A stretch of 64,000 bases of DNA from Mesotaenium endlicherianum (Eukaryota; Streptophyta; Zygnematophyceae; Zygnematales; Mesotaeniaceae). Each line of letters begins with the position of its first letter. The first letter of the stretch is position 1. The position numbers were made by a program, and so were the translations under genes. Where the stretch lies: positions 462,094 to 526,093 of the forward strand of contig WELA01013572.1 of the NCBI GenBank assembly GCA_009602735.1. The letters are read 5' to 3'. Below are positions 53,901 through 64,000 of the stretch, piece by piece. The notes under the pieces were generated by a model. It had not been told where the DNA came from and did not search any database. It saw only the letters and a list, made by a program, of their open reading frames with translations.

Positions 53901-56900
53901 GGGGGAGCGGCACCGCAATCAGCTAGCTTCGCTGATGACGACGACGACTTTGACAACTTCGACCCCAGGGGTACTGCACCGCCAGGTAGAGTGGGCAGAC
54001 CCTCAGAGTCATCATCTTCTGTGATTTGGAGGGTTTCTACGAAACAAAGGAGCGCATAATCAACGCGCAGTCATCAGCCGGCACAATGAGTTACGGGATG
54101 TTATCCCAACAATGTTATTGGACACCGGCAAAGTAGTGGCGGGGGGGGTATGGACTTCAGTCTTGGGAGCATCATACGTCATTCCATCTCATAGGATTGG
54201 GGGGATTACAGGTGAGCTACATTTTGGCTGGGGTTGTGAACCTGTGCCATATGAGGGAGGGGGAGAGGGGATGGGGCACGCGGAGGACTGCCGGTGGTCA
54301 CATAGTGCTGCCGCCTATATCGTAAGACAACCTGCTCATGTCTCTAGAGAAGACAGGCTGTGCTGCAGAAAAGCCTCTCGTGAGACGACCACTCCGATAA
54401 ATTCACCTCTTTTTCCTCCTTATTGTATACCAACCGAGCCTGAGGGCTGGGACACCAGGTGAAACTTGCCAGTGTACTCAAGAACGCAGCCGCATTTTAT
54501 GCCTGGTCTGCCTGTGAGGGAAGCTTGCAGTGGCCTCTAGGTTTTTATAGTGGCCTTCAGATGTAGAAGGGAACTGGGCAGCACTCCAAGCAGAAACGTA
54601 TCTTTCTCTAAATTATCTAAAGGAAAAGCTGGGATGGCAGACTGTGTTTTTTCACTTTTAAGCCGTCGTCCGAGAGCATACCATGCGACGGGGCAAGCCT
54701 CTGCGCTCTTTTTCTTCTGCTCAACCTTACCTGCAGGCGCAACAATGTAGTTGTTGACTTCCTTCTCGTTGCCTCGGAACGGCAACGAGTTGAGGTTTCA
54801 AGTAGCTGGCTGCTATTTCACGATTATACTACCTGCAAATTACTTTCCTATAGAAAGAGCAAGCATCTGTGGTAGGGTCTTTCGGGGACGTTTACGGCAG
54901 GTCTCCCTTGGCAGCCAATCTACATGTGTCAAGCATGTTATTGCTGTCTGGCTGTCTGGCTGCCTTTTGTTGTCAAGATGTCGGCTGTGCTGTGTTTCTT
55001 GTGAGATGTTGGAAGAGTGTTGTAGTCTGCTGGTGGCGGACACGTCGCTATGACGCAGCCATGCAACATTTCAAGGGCTTTGGTGCGATTAACTCTTCTT
55101 TGACTGAGCAGCAGGGCAGCTTCTTCCCTGAGCCTGAAGATACTGGTGTGTGTGACCCACGTGTGGAGAAGCCTTTGTCCTCTTAATCTGCAAGAAGCCT
55201 TGTGTGACGTGCATGCGCAGACGCCCGCCCTAATGCGCCTTCGTGCATGCATCCTCGTGCTCATTCGTCCTAAGAACAACTTTGTACCTGCTTCCTTGCA
55301 GCTCCAGCAGCTCCGGCAGCAGCAGCACCGTCAGGCTTCTTCAGTGCTGCTCCGGCTGCGCCCGTGACTGATCTCTTTGGAGACTCTGCATTTCATGCCA
55401 CTCCCTCTGCTCCCTTCTCTCAGGTAAAATGGTTTCTGATCATGGGGGCATATGCGCACACCACCCTTCAAAACATCCAACAGGGAGGGCGTGCACAATG
55501 ACCTCCTTTCCATACACTTTCCTCTCTGTGACTCCACCTGATCAGACCTTGGACTGCTCTTGTTTTTAAGCTGTTATGGGCTTTTGGTCATAGTACTCTG
55601 GCGACGTTGGCACGCACTTTGGGATAATAGCCGCGTGTCTCAAAGCAGGAGGGGCGGTTTTGTTGGAGAAAGAAGTGGGAGAGAGAAACTCATAGTGGTG
55701 GAGTTCTCTCTGTGATCCTTGGGAGTGCTACTCGACGGGGTGGAGGGGGATCTCAGCGGTGGGCTGTCAGGGGTCGGCAGTGTTTGGTTCTCTCCTACTT
55801 GCAGGCACTGTGGTCCTTCTGGTGACCATGCCACGACGAGCTTAAGTAACTGTGCTCCTTGCACTTGTACATTCTACATTTGCTGGAGAGTTACGTTCAT
55901 TGTGCCCAGTAATCGGTAGGGGAAAATGCCTAGCGTACCTTTCACTCTTGGGGATTGTTATGCCCCTCTATGGATCATCAAGATAGTTATGTTGGCCAGC
56001 CAGTAGTTGGCCAGAGAGCAGAGTGAGTGAGGAAGATTCTGAGCTTCTTGTGATGCGTGCTGAGGATCCCTCCTCGAGGTGGCAGATGAAGGGGCCCCCT
56101 GTTCTCCCGTGGTCCTCCTGGCAGAACGGTTGGAACCTCTTACCGTGTGGCCTGGGAGCTACGGAAGGAAGAGGCTGTCTGTGTCGAGGTTCCACGTGAG
56201 TGCTACTGGGCAGGTGCCAAGTGGCACAAGGCTGGTCGACAGGGCTAGGTCTCGCTGGAGGTTCTTTGCATAGGGAGGGAGGGAGGAGCGTGTCTGTGTG
56301 CTTGTATTACTGTCATTTGCTGTTGGAACAGTAGGACCTTTCTAGGTCTCTCTTGTGCCGAGTCCTGACCCTCGGCATCCCTCGCCCTCTGGTGGTGGAA
56401 GCAGGCACCTGCAGCACCCGCCGCTCCCGTGGATCTGTTCACATCCACGGTCGGTGCCACGTCGTTCTCTTCTGCCCAGCCGGGCTTTTCTCCACCCCCC
56501 CCACCCTACAGCTCCGTCGCGCCCCCTGCTGCGGCCGCGTTCCCAGCCGCACCTTCTTCTCAAGCTGCCTTTGGAGCCGTGCCATCCCCCCCTGCCGCCA
56601 CCTCCTCCTTGTTCCCGCCCGCCCCCACTGGGGCGTCAAACGGCTTCTCTGCCTTTCCCCCTGCCCCGGCTCCGGCTCCGGCCCCGGCCCCGGCCCCGGC
56701 CCCAGCACCTACCAACAGCGACCCATTCGGGGCCTCGCCGTTTGACCCCTTCAGCTCGCCGGCTGCCGGCGGAGGTGGAGCGTCGTCCGCGTCGACCTCG
56801 TCGCCTTTCGACCTCCTGAGCTCTCCCAAGGGGGCCGGGCCCAACGGCGACAGCAAGGAGAAGCCCAGCAAGAGCCTGGAGCCCAAGTCGCAGCTGTGGC

Positions 56901-57914
56901 TTGACGCCATGAGCTCTGGCCTTGTGGACCTGGACATCAAGAAGCGTAAGCTCCCGCTCGACCTCGCCCTCGCTCGCCCTTTCAGTGCCTCCAGCTCCCT
57001 CCAGCCCCTTCAAGTCTTCTGGCGATCTCGGCACTCGACGCGTTTAGATGGTTTGGCTTGGGCTTGGCCTGCTGGGAGCACCAGTCTGCTGCGTCGTGTG
57101 AGCGCGTCAGCCCTCTAGGTGGTGTATGTTAGTTTTCGGCCTCCACAGCAACTTCTTTCTGAAGTTCCCGCTTATGGCGGTGGAGGCATGCAGCGTCTTT
57201 GTTCTTCAGTGCGGAGCGCCGCGAGGTGTCAAGTCGAAAGACTGATGGCACCGCGCTGCTCTTGTGGTCTACTCGAAGCACATGCTGGAGCTTGTAGTTT
57301 GTTCGTGAGTGACGCCCGGTCTCTCGGTCTCTCCCCCTCGGCAACTCTGCCACTCTGAAACTTGTGTGTGGTCAGGCCACTCGAAGCCGTAGGCCGTTTG
57401 CATATGCGTACTTTTTTGCCCCCTCCCGCAAATTCCTTGTCGGCATCCTGACGCGCAGTACCCCTATTGGTGCTCATCTGCAGCCGAGGCCAACGCTTTG
57501 AGGGACTTGGGCATTGAACCCGAGAAGTCCACAGTGGCGGCGCAGAGGGCCATCGAGCGGAAGAAGGACCTGGAGGCCGCCAAGAACCTGGGGGTCGCAG
57601 GCAGGGGCAAGGCCATGGGCTCCGGCACGGGCCTGGGGCTGAGCGGCGCCACCGGCATCAGCCCCCCGCCTGCACCAGGGGTGTCGATGGGGTCAGCCAT
57701 GGGCCGGGGCGTGGGCATGCAGCCTGGCATGGGCATGGGTATGGGGGGGTTTAACATGAACATGAACATGGGTATGGGCATGGGCATGGGAATGGGTGCC
57801 CCAGGCATGGCTCCCGGTATGATGGCACCAGGTATGGGCTCTGGCTATCCTGGGCCGCCCATGGGTGGAGGCTTTCAGCAGCAGCCCAATCAGTTCGGCG
57901 GCGGCTTCAGATAA
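50942..57914 (+). CDS. Epsin, ENTH-domain clathrin adaptor (727 aa, 11 exons)
   Basis: Exons: 50942-50997, 51170-51221, 51466-51545, 51729-51807, 52023-52106, 52425-52570, 52873-53316, 53837-53985, 55302-55423, 56405-56945 and 57484-57914. All introns are GT-AG with matching phases. Residues 1-160 are a complete ENTH domain ([54 protein letters not shown]), which binds phosphoinositides and bends membranes. A repetitive Tyr-Gly-Asp-Lys region follows (residues 170-310), then a disordered part with DLF, DPF and FDLL motifs suited to adaptor and clathrin binding. [18 protein letters not shown] near the C-terminus matches a block typical of plant EPSIN2/3-type proteins. The last 70 residues are rich in Gly and Met. 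It should act in clathrin-mediated vesicle formation at the plasma membrane or trans-Golgi. Confidence 0.93.
53126..53235 (+). repeat. In-frame minisatellite encoding DKYGA units in epsin exon 7
   Basis: A 15-bp unit coding Asp-Lys-Tyr-Gly-Ala (GACAAGTACGGTGCA and variants) repeats about seven times. Shorter Tyr-Gly-Asp units precede it from 52960. Most differences between units are synonymous. The repeat lengthens the flexible linker after the ENTH domain. Confidence 0.88.
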
Positions 57915-59336
57915 GTGTGCCGCTCCATCTGTAGTGTCATCGTTCTGCATGTGTTGTCAGAAGATAATGTCTTCCGGAGAGTGGTATGAAGCACATAGGT
58001 CGTCTTGGGTGAACATTTCTTTGTGGAAGTGAAGAGATTCAATCATGCGCTGAGCTTGCATTAGCATAAGCTTCTACAAGCTATGGACGAAGTTTAGTTA
58101 TGGAGTCTGAAGCATCACGTGGGTGCCCCCTTGCTACTAGTAGGAGACCATCACGCTGGAGTTAGACTGTTAGAGTGAAATTTCCATGTTATTATTGTTG
58201 CTTAAATGTATTGAATATCAAAATGCTTGCACTCGTACAGCTTGAACACTGAAATTGGCCTTTGGTAACCACCCACTAGGTCTGCTCTCTTGCCAGAGTG
58301 TTTCTTATTGCCGTTCCTGCACAAGTCATAAGTTGACAGGGGATTCAGGGCTCGATGAGAAGTCTGCATATTAATCTGCAGTGACACTCAAGTATGCTCT
58401 TATGCACGCTGTAGCACAAGCTGGATTTGCAACACCTAACGAGGACTACCATGTGATTATCCATACTCAATAAGTCCAACTTTCAAAAATCTCCAGCTTG
58501 ATTGCTTATGGGGCTGTACATTCAGGAGCAAGTGTTGGATTTTGCGGACAATACAAAACTGAACTATTTACAAGGGGTATTCTGTAACTTCTTCAGCTGA
58601 GCCACCAAACTTACACAAAGCTACTAGATTCAGCATGGCACAACTTGAACAAATACACCAGTAACCTGCCCGCCCCCACATGCTGCCAGTTAAAAGAGGC
58701 ATCCATGCGGCGGTGCCCAGGCCAGCTGTGATCAGGTACCAATGACCATATTCTAGCCACCGTGTCCACTGTCACACTCTGCATTGACAATACGAAAAGA
58801 GCAACTTGCCTCAGAGACCAAGATGAAGGTTAGCATCTCATGGAGTTATGTACATTAGACTGCCCCAAGACGACAGAAAACAGTACGCTGCTTGGGACTT
58901 TTTTGCGCAAGAAAACATAACGGGCGCAAGGATGTGTGCTCATAAACAATGAAAAAGATACCTGATGGCATCAGATTGGGAATGTTGTTACCAGAGCATC
59001 TGACGCAGGATGGCTGGCTGGCTGCCCGGGGCCGGCTGGGTGGCTGGCACGACGAATCACGCCTCTGCAGCTGGGCTCTGCCAGTCAGCAGCGCATGCAA
59101 CCCCAAACAGAAAACAGCCTCAACCTGCCACCTTGAGGCCTCGCTGCCGAAATCCGCAGCTTGAAAGCCGTCATGCAGGGAGAAGCACAGACTCAGCATA
59201 TCCGGCAAAGGCCAGCTGTCCCTGTAGGCGGAAGTAACATGCCAGGTGGCACCCGAAATAGGGCCCCAGAAACACAGCTCAGGCTGGCGCGCCTGGCGTG
59301 GCCGGCCGGCAGGAGGAAGCACAGAAATTCCTCCCC
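57915..59336. other. Intergenic region between convergent genes
   Basis: This holds the 3' flanks of epsin (+) and of the AT-hook gene (-). No gene or RNA is recognisable. The stretch 57960-58660 is relatively AT-rich. Confidence 0.55.
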
Positions 59337-61717
59337 TCAACGGCCGCTCTTGCTGGGGGCCCGCGCGGCTCCTCCTTCTCCTCCTCCTCCTCCTGCTGCT
59401 GCACCAGCGCCAGCTTCGCCTCTCTCGGCTGGGCCCTGGTCGTCCAGGCCCAGGACGGCCCTGTAGTTGCGATTGCGCTTGCACACCACAAAGTCGTCGA
59501 GGTCGTCGTACGCGTCGCCGTCCCACTCGCCGCGCGCCGAATCCTCCAGGAGCAGCGCTTCCACATACAAGTTTCGGCTCCTCGAGGGGTGGGGCCTCCA
59601 CATGGCAGCGCCTGCGCCTGAGCCCGAGGGGCAGGTGGCGCCGCTGCCAACTGCCGTGTGGCGCAGCTTCCCGGAGCCTTTTGGTCTCCCCCTCTTGCGC
59701 TTCAGCAGTTCAGTTCCTGCTGCGCCCCCTCCCCCCAGCCCGACAGCTGCAGCTTCCGCAGAAGCTTGGCCATGGCTGCCGTCGTCGTGTGCGGCGCGGC
59801 TGCGCAAACCTTGATCCTCCTGCTCTCTCTGCTGTTCGTGATCATGGTGGCTGATGGGCAAGACTGGCTGGGGCCGTATCTTTTTCCTTGGAGTCAGCTC
59901 CAGGCTCGCTCCCATCGGACGCACCAGACCCACCTCCCCGTACCCTTGCCCCTGCCCCTGCCCCAGCCCTTGACCTTGACCTTGACCGGGGCTGCCCCAA
60001 TGGGATGCCTGTGCACAAGCTGGCAAGGATGAGCCTGCTTTGCCGCCGTCGTCCACGCTGGCGGCAACCCGCTTGAGCCGTGCCTCGCCATTCTTCCCCG
60101 CCGCTTTTTCTGGATGCGGGGAGCTGCCACCCACTTGGCGGGCCCCGGGCTCCGACGTATTCGCATGCTGCCAACGCTCCCGCCTGTTCCCGTCGTGCCT
60201 CCTGACTGCACCACTGGCTGCTCGACCGCTGGCAGGATCCCCTCGACCTCGAGAACCTTCATCGCTGGAGCGACAGCTGGCAGGATCCCCACGGTCTTGA
60301 GTCTGTCCGCCGCTGGGGCGCCGGATGTGGGATGGCAGGGGAGCGGCGGCACAGGGCCGCAGTCTCTGGAGCTTAGCTTTGGACGGTGCCACCTGCCGGT
60401 TGGACTGACGGCCTTGACGGCAAGCCGCTAGCTGGCAGGCAAAGGCTCCAGGGAGTGCGGCTGCGGCCACCCGGCTGCACAGAAGGGGCCCCGCGTGGCT
60501 GCGGGCAAGCGCTCGCGCAAGCCTGGGAGTGAGCTTGGCGTTCTCCCCGTCATTGGCAAACTTGACGAGGCTCTTGGGGAGCGCAAGCGTGGGCACACGG
60601 ATCACCTCCACCACCTCCACGTCCTCCTCCTCCTCCTCCTTCTCCTCCTTGTGCTCATCCGCCTCCTCCTCCTCCTCCACCTCCTCCCTCCCCCTTTCTG
60701 CCACACCCTCAAACTCCCCTCGCTCCCGCTGCTGCTGCTGCTGTTGCTGCTTCGGACCAGCCCTCTCCCGCTCCTGCTCCTGCTCCCGCTCCTGCTCCTG
60801 CTCAAGCTCCGGCTCCTGGTCCTGGTCCTGGTCCTGGTCCTGCTCCTGCTCGTACTCCTGTTCCTGCTCCTGCTCCTGCTCCTGGTGCTGGTCCTGGTGC
60901 TGGTCCTGGTGCTGGTGCTGGCGCTTCGAGGCATCACACGTAGCATCAGGCGGCGACTTGGCGCTTTCTGCCCTAAGGACCCCAGAGGCAATGCCTCCTG
61001 GTCTCATTGTAAGTGTCGCCCTGCCGGTGGATGTGCTGGCAGCGGTCGCCGAAAAGGAAGACAAATTCTTGGGAGGTCTGCCACACGGCTTGGGGGGCCT
61101 AGAGTTCAAGTCGGGGCTCACCCCCAGGGGAAGATTTGACAAGGGGGGCTTCTGCGTGAGGGTGCAGATGCCACCTGGCACGACGTTGGGCCCGTCAGAA
61201 GAGCCCAGCATGCAAGCACCAGCCGCATCTTTCCTGCACGAATCCGACGGGCAGGTCCCGCGCATGCCGCCTTCTTCGCCGTTGGCCGCTTGCAGGACAT
61301 ACCGGAGACGCAAAAAGGCAAGCTGCCAGGTGTCGAGCCAGTAAGAGGCCACGGCCCGCATCGCGTTGACCTCCTGCACAGAACAGCCCCGACCCCACGT
61401 GAGTCGTCAGAGAGGACAGAGAGGCTGCCAGAGTCCATTTCTGCCAGAGGGGCCAGCCTGTGCATGTGTACAGATGGCACACTGGGGTCCATCCCATCTG
61501 GCGTTGAGGAGGGTGCCCTCCAGAGCTAAGCCACAGACACCCGAAACCAGCCTGCTTGCTTTGGGCCCCCTCTCGCGAGGGCGATGGAAGCACGGGGAGC
61601 AGCACTGGCACCGTCTCCTTCCGCCATGAGCTGGCTCCCCTGTTCAAATCGAAACGGCAGCAAGCTCTAAGCCCCTGGAGACTGACTTCTCTCTCCCTGT
61701 CTCAGAGAGTAAACTTC

Positions 61718-61754
<37 letters not shown>

Positions 61755-63557
61755 CTCTGATTGCGCCAATCTGTTGCCACAGGAGAGGCGTTGTTTCCCC
61801 CCCAGGCTCGTGAGTAACAGCAAGCAGGTGGTACGCACCGCAAAGCAGGCGTGCTTGGAGCAGACGTCAAGGAGAAGCTGCAGGGAGTCTGCCACGTGTC
61901 GCGTGCTCGTGCACTCGGCCACCATTCCGTTCGGCGAGTCTAGCAAGGCCAGCTGTCCCATACAGCTCACCCCGCCGTGTTTCAACACGACCTTGGTCTC
62001 CCTTGCATGCTCGCTCTGGCTTCCCCCGAGACAGGTAGCACCCTGCAACGTGGCCTCCAACGAGACAGCAACACCTGGCATGAGCTGGCGCTGCAGGGTG
62101 GCCTCCAGCACCTTCTCTTTGAGCGCGCATTGTTCGGCGCCTCGAAGAATGCGTTGACTTTGACCCCATTTGATTACTTCTCCCACCGCTAACCCCCTCT
62201 CACCTATCCCCCGTAGCTGCCCTCCAGACCCTGCTCCAGCCCCACCACGCGTGTGCTCCCCACAGCCCTCTTGCTGCCTCGCACATCTCTCGTCAGGGCT
62301 GGCGACGGCATTGTCAAGCGCACTGAGCGCCCCCTCTGCAAGCGCCTCGGCAACCCTGCTGCCATGACACATGGCAACGCAGGAGGCCTCCACAAGGCCC
62401 GTCAGCAGGGGAAGAGTGGGGGGCAGAGGGCTCATCCCACATCTGGCGCCCTTACTGCCGTTGATGCGGGCGACGGCCGGAATGAGCTCGCGCAACACGC
62501 CGCCCAGAAGCTCCATGTGGGCCCCACCCACGTGGCCTAGCAGCTGCTGCTGCTGCTGTTCCTGCTGCTGTTGCTGCTGCTTATGCTCTTGCTCCTGCTG
62601 CTGCTGCTGCCGCTTTGGGCATTCGAGGCGCTGAGGATGCCGCTCATGCCCGGGTGCCGCCAGGTGGACGCGTCTCAGCAGCTTGGGCAGGAACAGCAGG
62701 AGCGCCGCCAGGGACGCCAGGCAGGCGGCCGGCGACGATGTCAGCAGCAGCGACTCCCCCATCCTCGTTGCACCCTCACCCTCGCTTCCCTTGCTGCCGC
62801 CCACAACGGCACCTGGCACACGCTGCAAGGCAGCAGGCTCCGCCTCTAATGCGCCAGCTGTCCCTGTCCCTGTCCCTGCACCACCACCGCTGCCTGTGCC
62901 TCTACCTGCCCCTGCACCTCCGCCGGCCCAAGGAGACAGCCCAAGGCTGCTGCCCGTACACAAATTCAAGGTGTTGCCCAGCTCAGCAGGGCCAAACCCC
63001 GGATTTCCCGGCTGGCCTCTCTCTGTTGGTCCCCCCCCACCAGGGAGCCAATCGACGTCCAGGCAGTCCTCCCAGGGTAGACATGCCACCCCAGGGGGGC
63101 CGCCTGCCCCCGACGGCAGCCGGGGAACGACAACTGTCGGCGGTGAGAGCTTTCTGCTCGCACGGCCTCCTCCCAGCCCCACCGTGCCCAGCCCCCCCCG
63201 AGGGGAAGGATTCCCACGCCCAGCTCCCCCTGCACCCCTCAAGCCCCATCGCCAGGCTGCGTCTGCTGCGGTGTCCGCCTCCTCCTCGTCCTCCGAGTCG
63301 TTCACAACTTCGCATCCGTCCTCCTGCTGCCCCCCCCCCTCCTCTCCGCCCTCGTCCCGGCCCCTGCCGGTGGGAACGGCGGCGGCGGCGGCCAGGTGCT
63401 CTTCCGTAAGATGCAGGAAGCGGCGCGCGCACGGCTGCAGCGCCGCCAGGGAGAGCTCCAGCGCCCACAGCGGAGGGCTGTACAGGAGGGAGGCGTGCAG
63501 CAGCCCCCCCACAACCTCGCCCTGCTCATCAACACAGACCCCGTCGCGCCCAGCCAC
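59337..63557 (-). CDS. Unrecognised large protein with AT-hook-like motifs (5' end uncertain)
   Basis: Two long open stretches (61839-63557 and 59337-61373) can be joined by a phase-0 GT-AG intron with a GTGCGT donor and a GTGCAG acceptor, giving about 1,250 residues. The first part has helical, leucine-rich segments (MELLGGVLRELIPAVARI, VAEALAEGALSALDNAV) and a poly-Gln run. The second begins with RAVASYWLDTWQLAFLRL and continues through long Gln/Glu/Asp repeats. It contains CGRPPK and RKRGRPKGSGK, the latter a good AT-hook, and ends after an acidic DDLDDFVVCKRNRNY motif. A nuclear, DNA-binding role is plausible. I cannot name the family. The start codon is not visible and upstream exons probably lie outside the window. 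Confidence 0.6.
60605..60935 (-). repeat. Simple repeats coding Glu, Gln and Asp runs
   Basis: On the + strand, CTC/CTG/GTC triplet-type runs (CTCCTGCTC, CTGGTCCTG, CTGCTGCTG) lie inside the second exon of the AT-hook gene. They code alternating Gln-Glu, Gln-Asp and poly-Gln stretches. The same bases give a long leucine-rich ORF on the opposite strand, which is an artefact. Confidence 0.85.
61713..61752. repeat. CT/GA microsatellite
   Basis: About 18 uninterrupted CT units lie in the proposed intron of the AT-hook gene. In the competing readthrough frame they would code an Arg-Glu run. Confidence 0.9.
62540..62612 (-). repeat. CAG/CTG repeat coding poly-Gln
   Basis: CTGCTGCTG runs with small interruptions (+ strand) code a Gln-rich segment of the AT-hook gene on the minus strand. 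Confidence 0.85.
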
Positions 63558-64000
63558 GCCCGCCGCCCGCCCCTCGTATTTCAGTCACACGCTTCCAGCG
63601 CAACGCAGGTGCCACCCACCCCTGGCCTGCTGCGGGGCGTCAAGTACCCGCCGGCCGCCACTCGGAGGCGAGGAAGCAAGCGGCCTCAGAGACCTGGAAG
63701 ACGAGATGAGCACAACGCACGGGGCCAATGCCAGACGGGGTCTGGCAGGCGGGGGCTTGACGTGGGAGCTCTTGTCTTTGGGGGGGGGGGGTGTCTGCGG
63801 AGCCTCGGCTGGACAGATGGTGGGCGCGGAAGAGCTCACCGAGCTTGCTGAAAGGCAGACAGTGAGCGATGTGCAGGGTCCTGGCAACAACAACGACGAC
63901 GAGGACGACGAGGGGGGGAGGGCTTGGTCCACAAACAGACCGCAAACTGAAGATGGCAACACACGGGGTGGTGGCATGAGGCACACACAAGTAGGGGGGG
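63558..64000. other. Right edge, no supported gene
   Basis: This probably holds an intron or upstream exons of the AT-hook gene. It contains a G10 run near 63779 and GACGAC repeats near 63890-63912. The ORFs here are Pro/Ser-rich frame shadows without recognisable motifs. Confidence 0.4.

Noticed and set aside
60495-61344. Plus-strand leucine- and serine-rich ORFs
   Set aside because: They are the reverse complement of the Gln/Glu/Asp repeats in the AT-hook gene. Their composition follows directly from the triplet repeats.

Overview
The window is nuclear DNA of a GC-rich eukaryote of the green lineage, probably an alga. The evidence is a multi-intron gene for a plant-type epsin, an intron-bearing tRNA-Tyr(GTA), Ty3/gypsy chromoviruses with a tRNA-Met-type primer site, and GT-AG introns throughout. 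The exact clade cannot be settled from the sequence.

Positions 1-22803 are a nest of Ty3/gypsy LTR retrotransposons. Element 1 (+, 1-9519) has both LTRs and is heavily mutated. It carries a solo LTR of a second family inside its third ORF. Element 2 (-, 9520 to about 14802) is a different chromovirus family, cut at both ends. Element 3 (+, about 14803-22803) is a close relative of element 1 with few lesions and an intact extra ORF of 554 aa between pol and the 3' LTR. A 225-base gap lies in element 3.

Positions 22804-48483 hold three direct, minus-strand copies of one large intron-rich gene. Copy 3 (22804-25527) is cut by element 3, copy 1 (about 27640-36255) is decayed, and copy 2 (39025-48483) is open throughout. 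All 18 introns that I place in copy 2 have GT-AG ends and matching phases. The 19 exons join into one frame of 1,971 codons. The predicted protein contains two tyrosine-recombinase-like domains, each with the unusual motif QS[IL]RxG where HxxR is expected, separated by a long charged linker.

Copy 2 lies between an intact tRNA-Tyr gene (50229-50314, -) and an exact 21-bp copy of that gene's 3' end (37923-37943). The two 21-bp blocks are direct repeats 12.3 kb apart and run from the T-loop to just past the discriminator base. This is the arrangement left by prokaryotic integrative elements that recombine into tRNA 3' ends. The end of the segment next to the tRNA carries repeated TGACTCCGA motifs and an inverted repeat. 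I infer a family of eukaryotic tyrosine-recombinase elements that inserted at tRNA-Tyr and accumulated in tandem. This is the most interesting content of the window.

Positions 50942-57914 encode the epsin (11 exons, 727 aa). Positions 59337 to about 63557 (-) carry an unrecognised, repeat-rich gene with AT-hook-like motifs that probably continues beyond the window.
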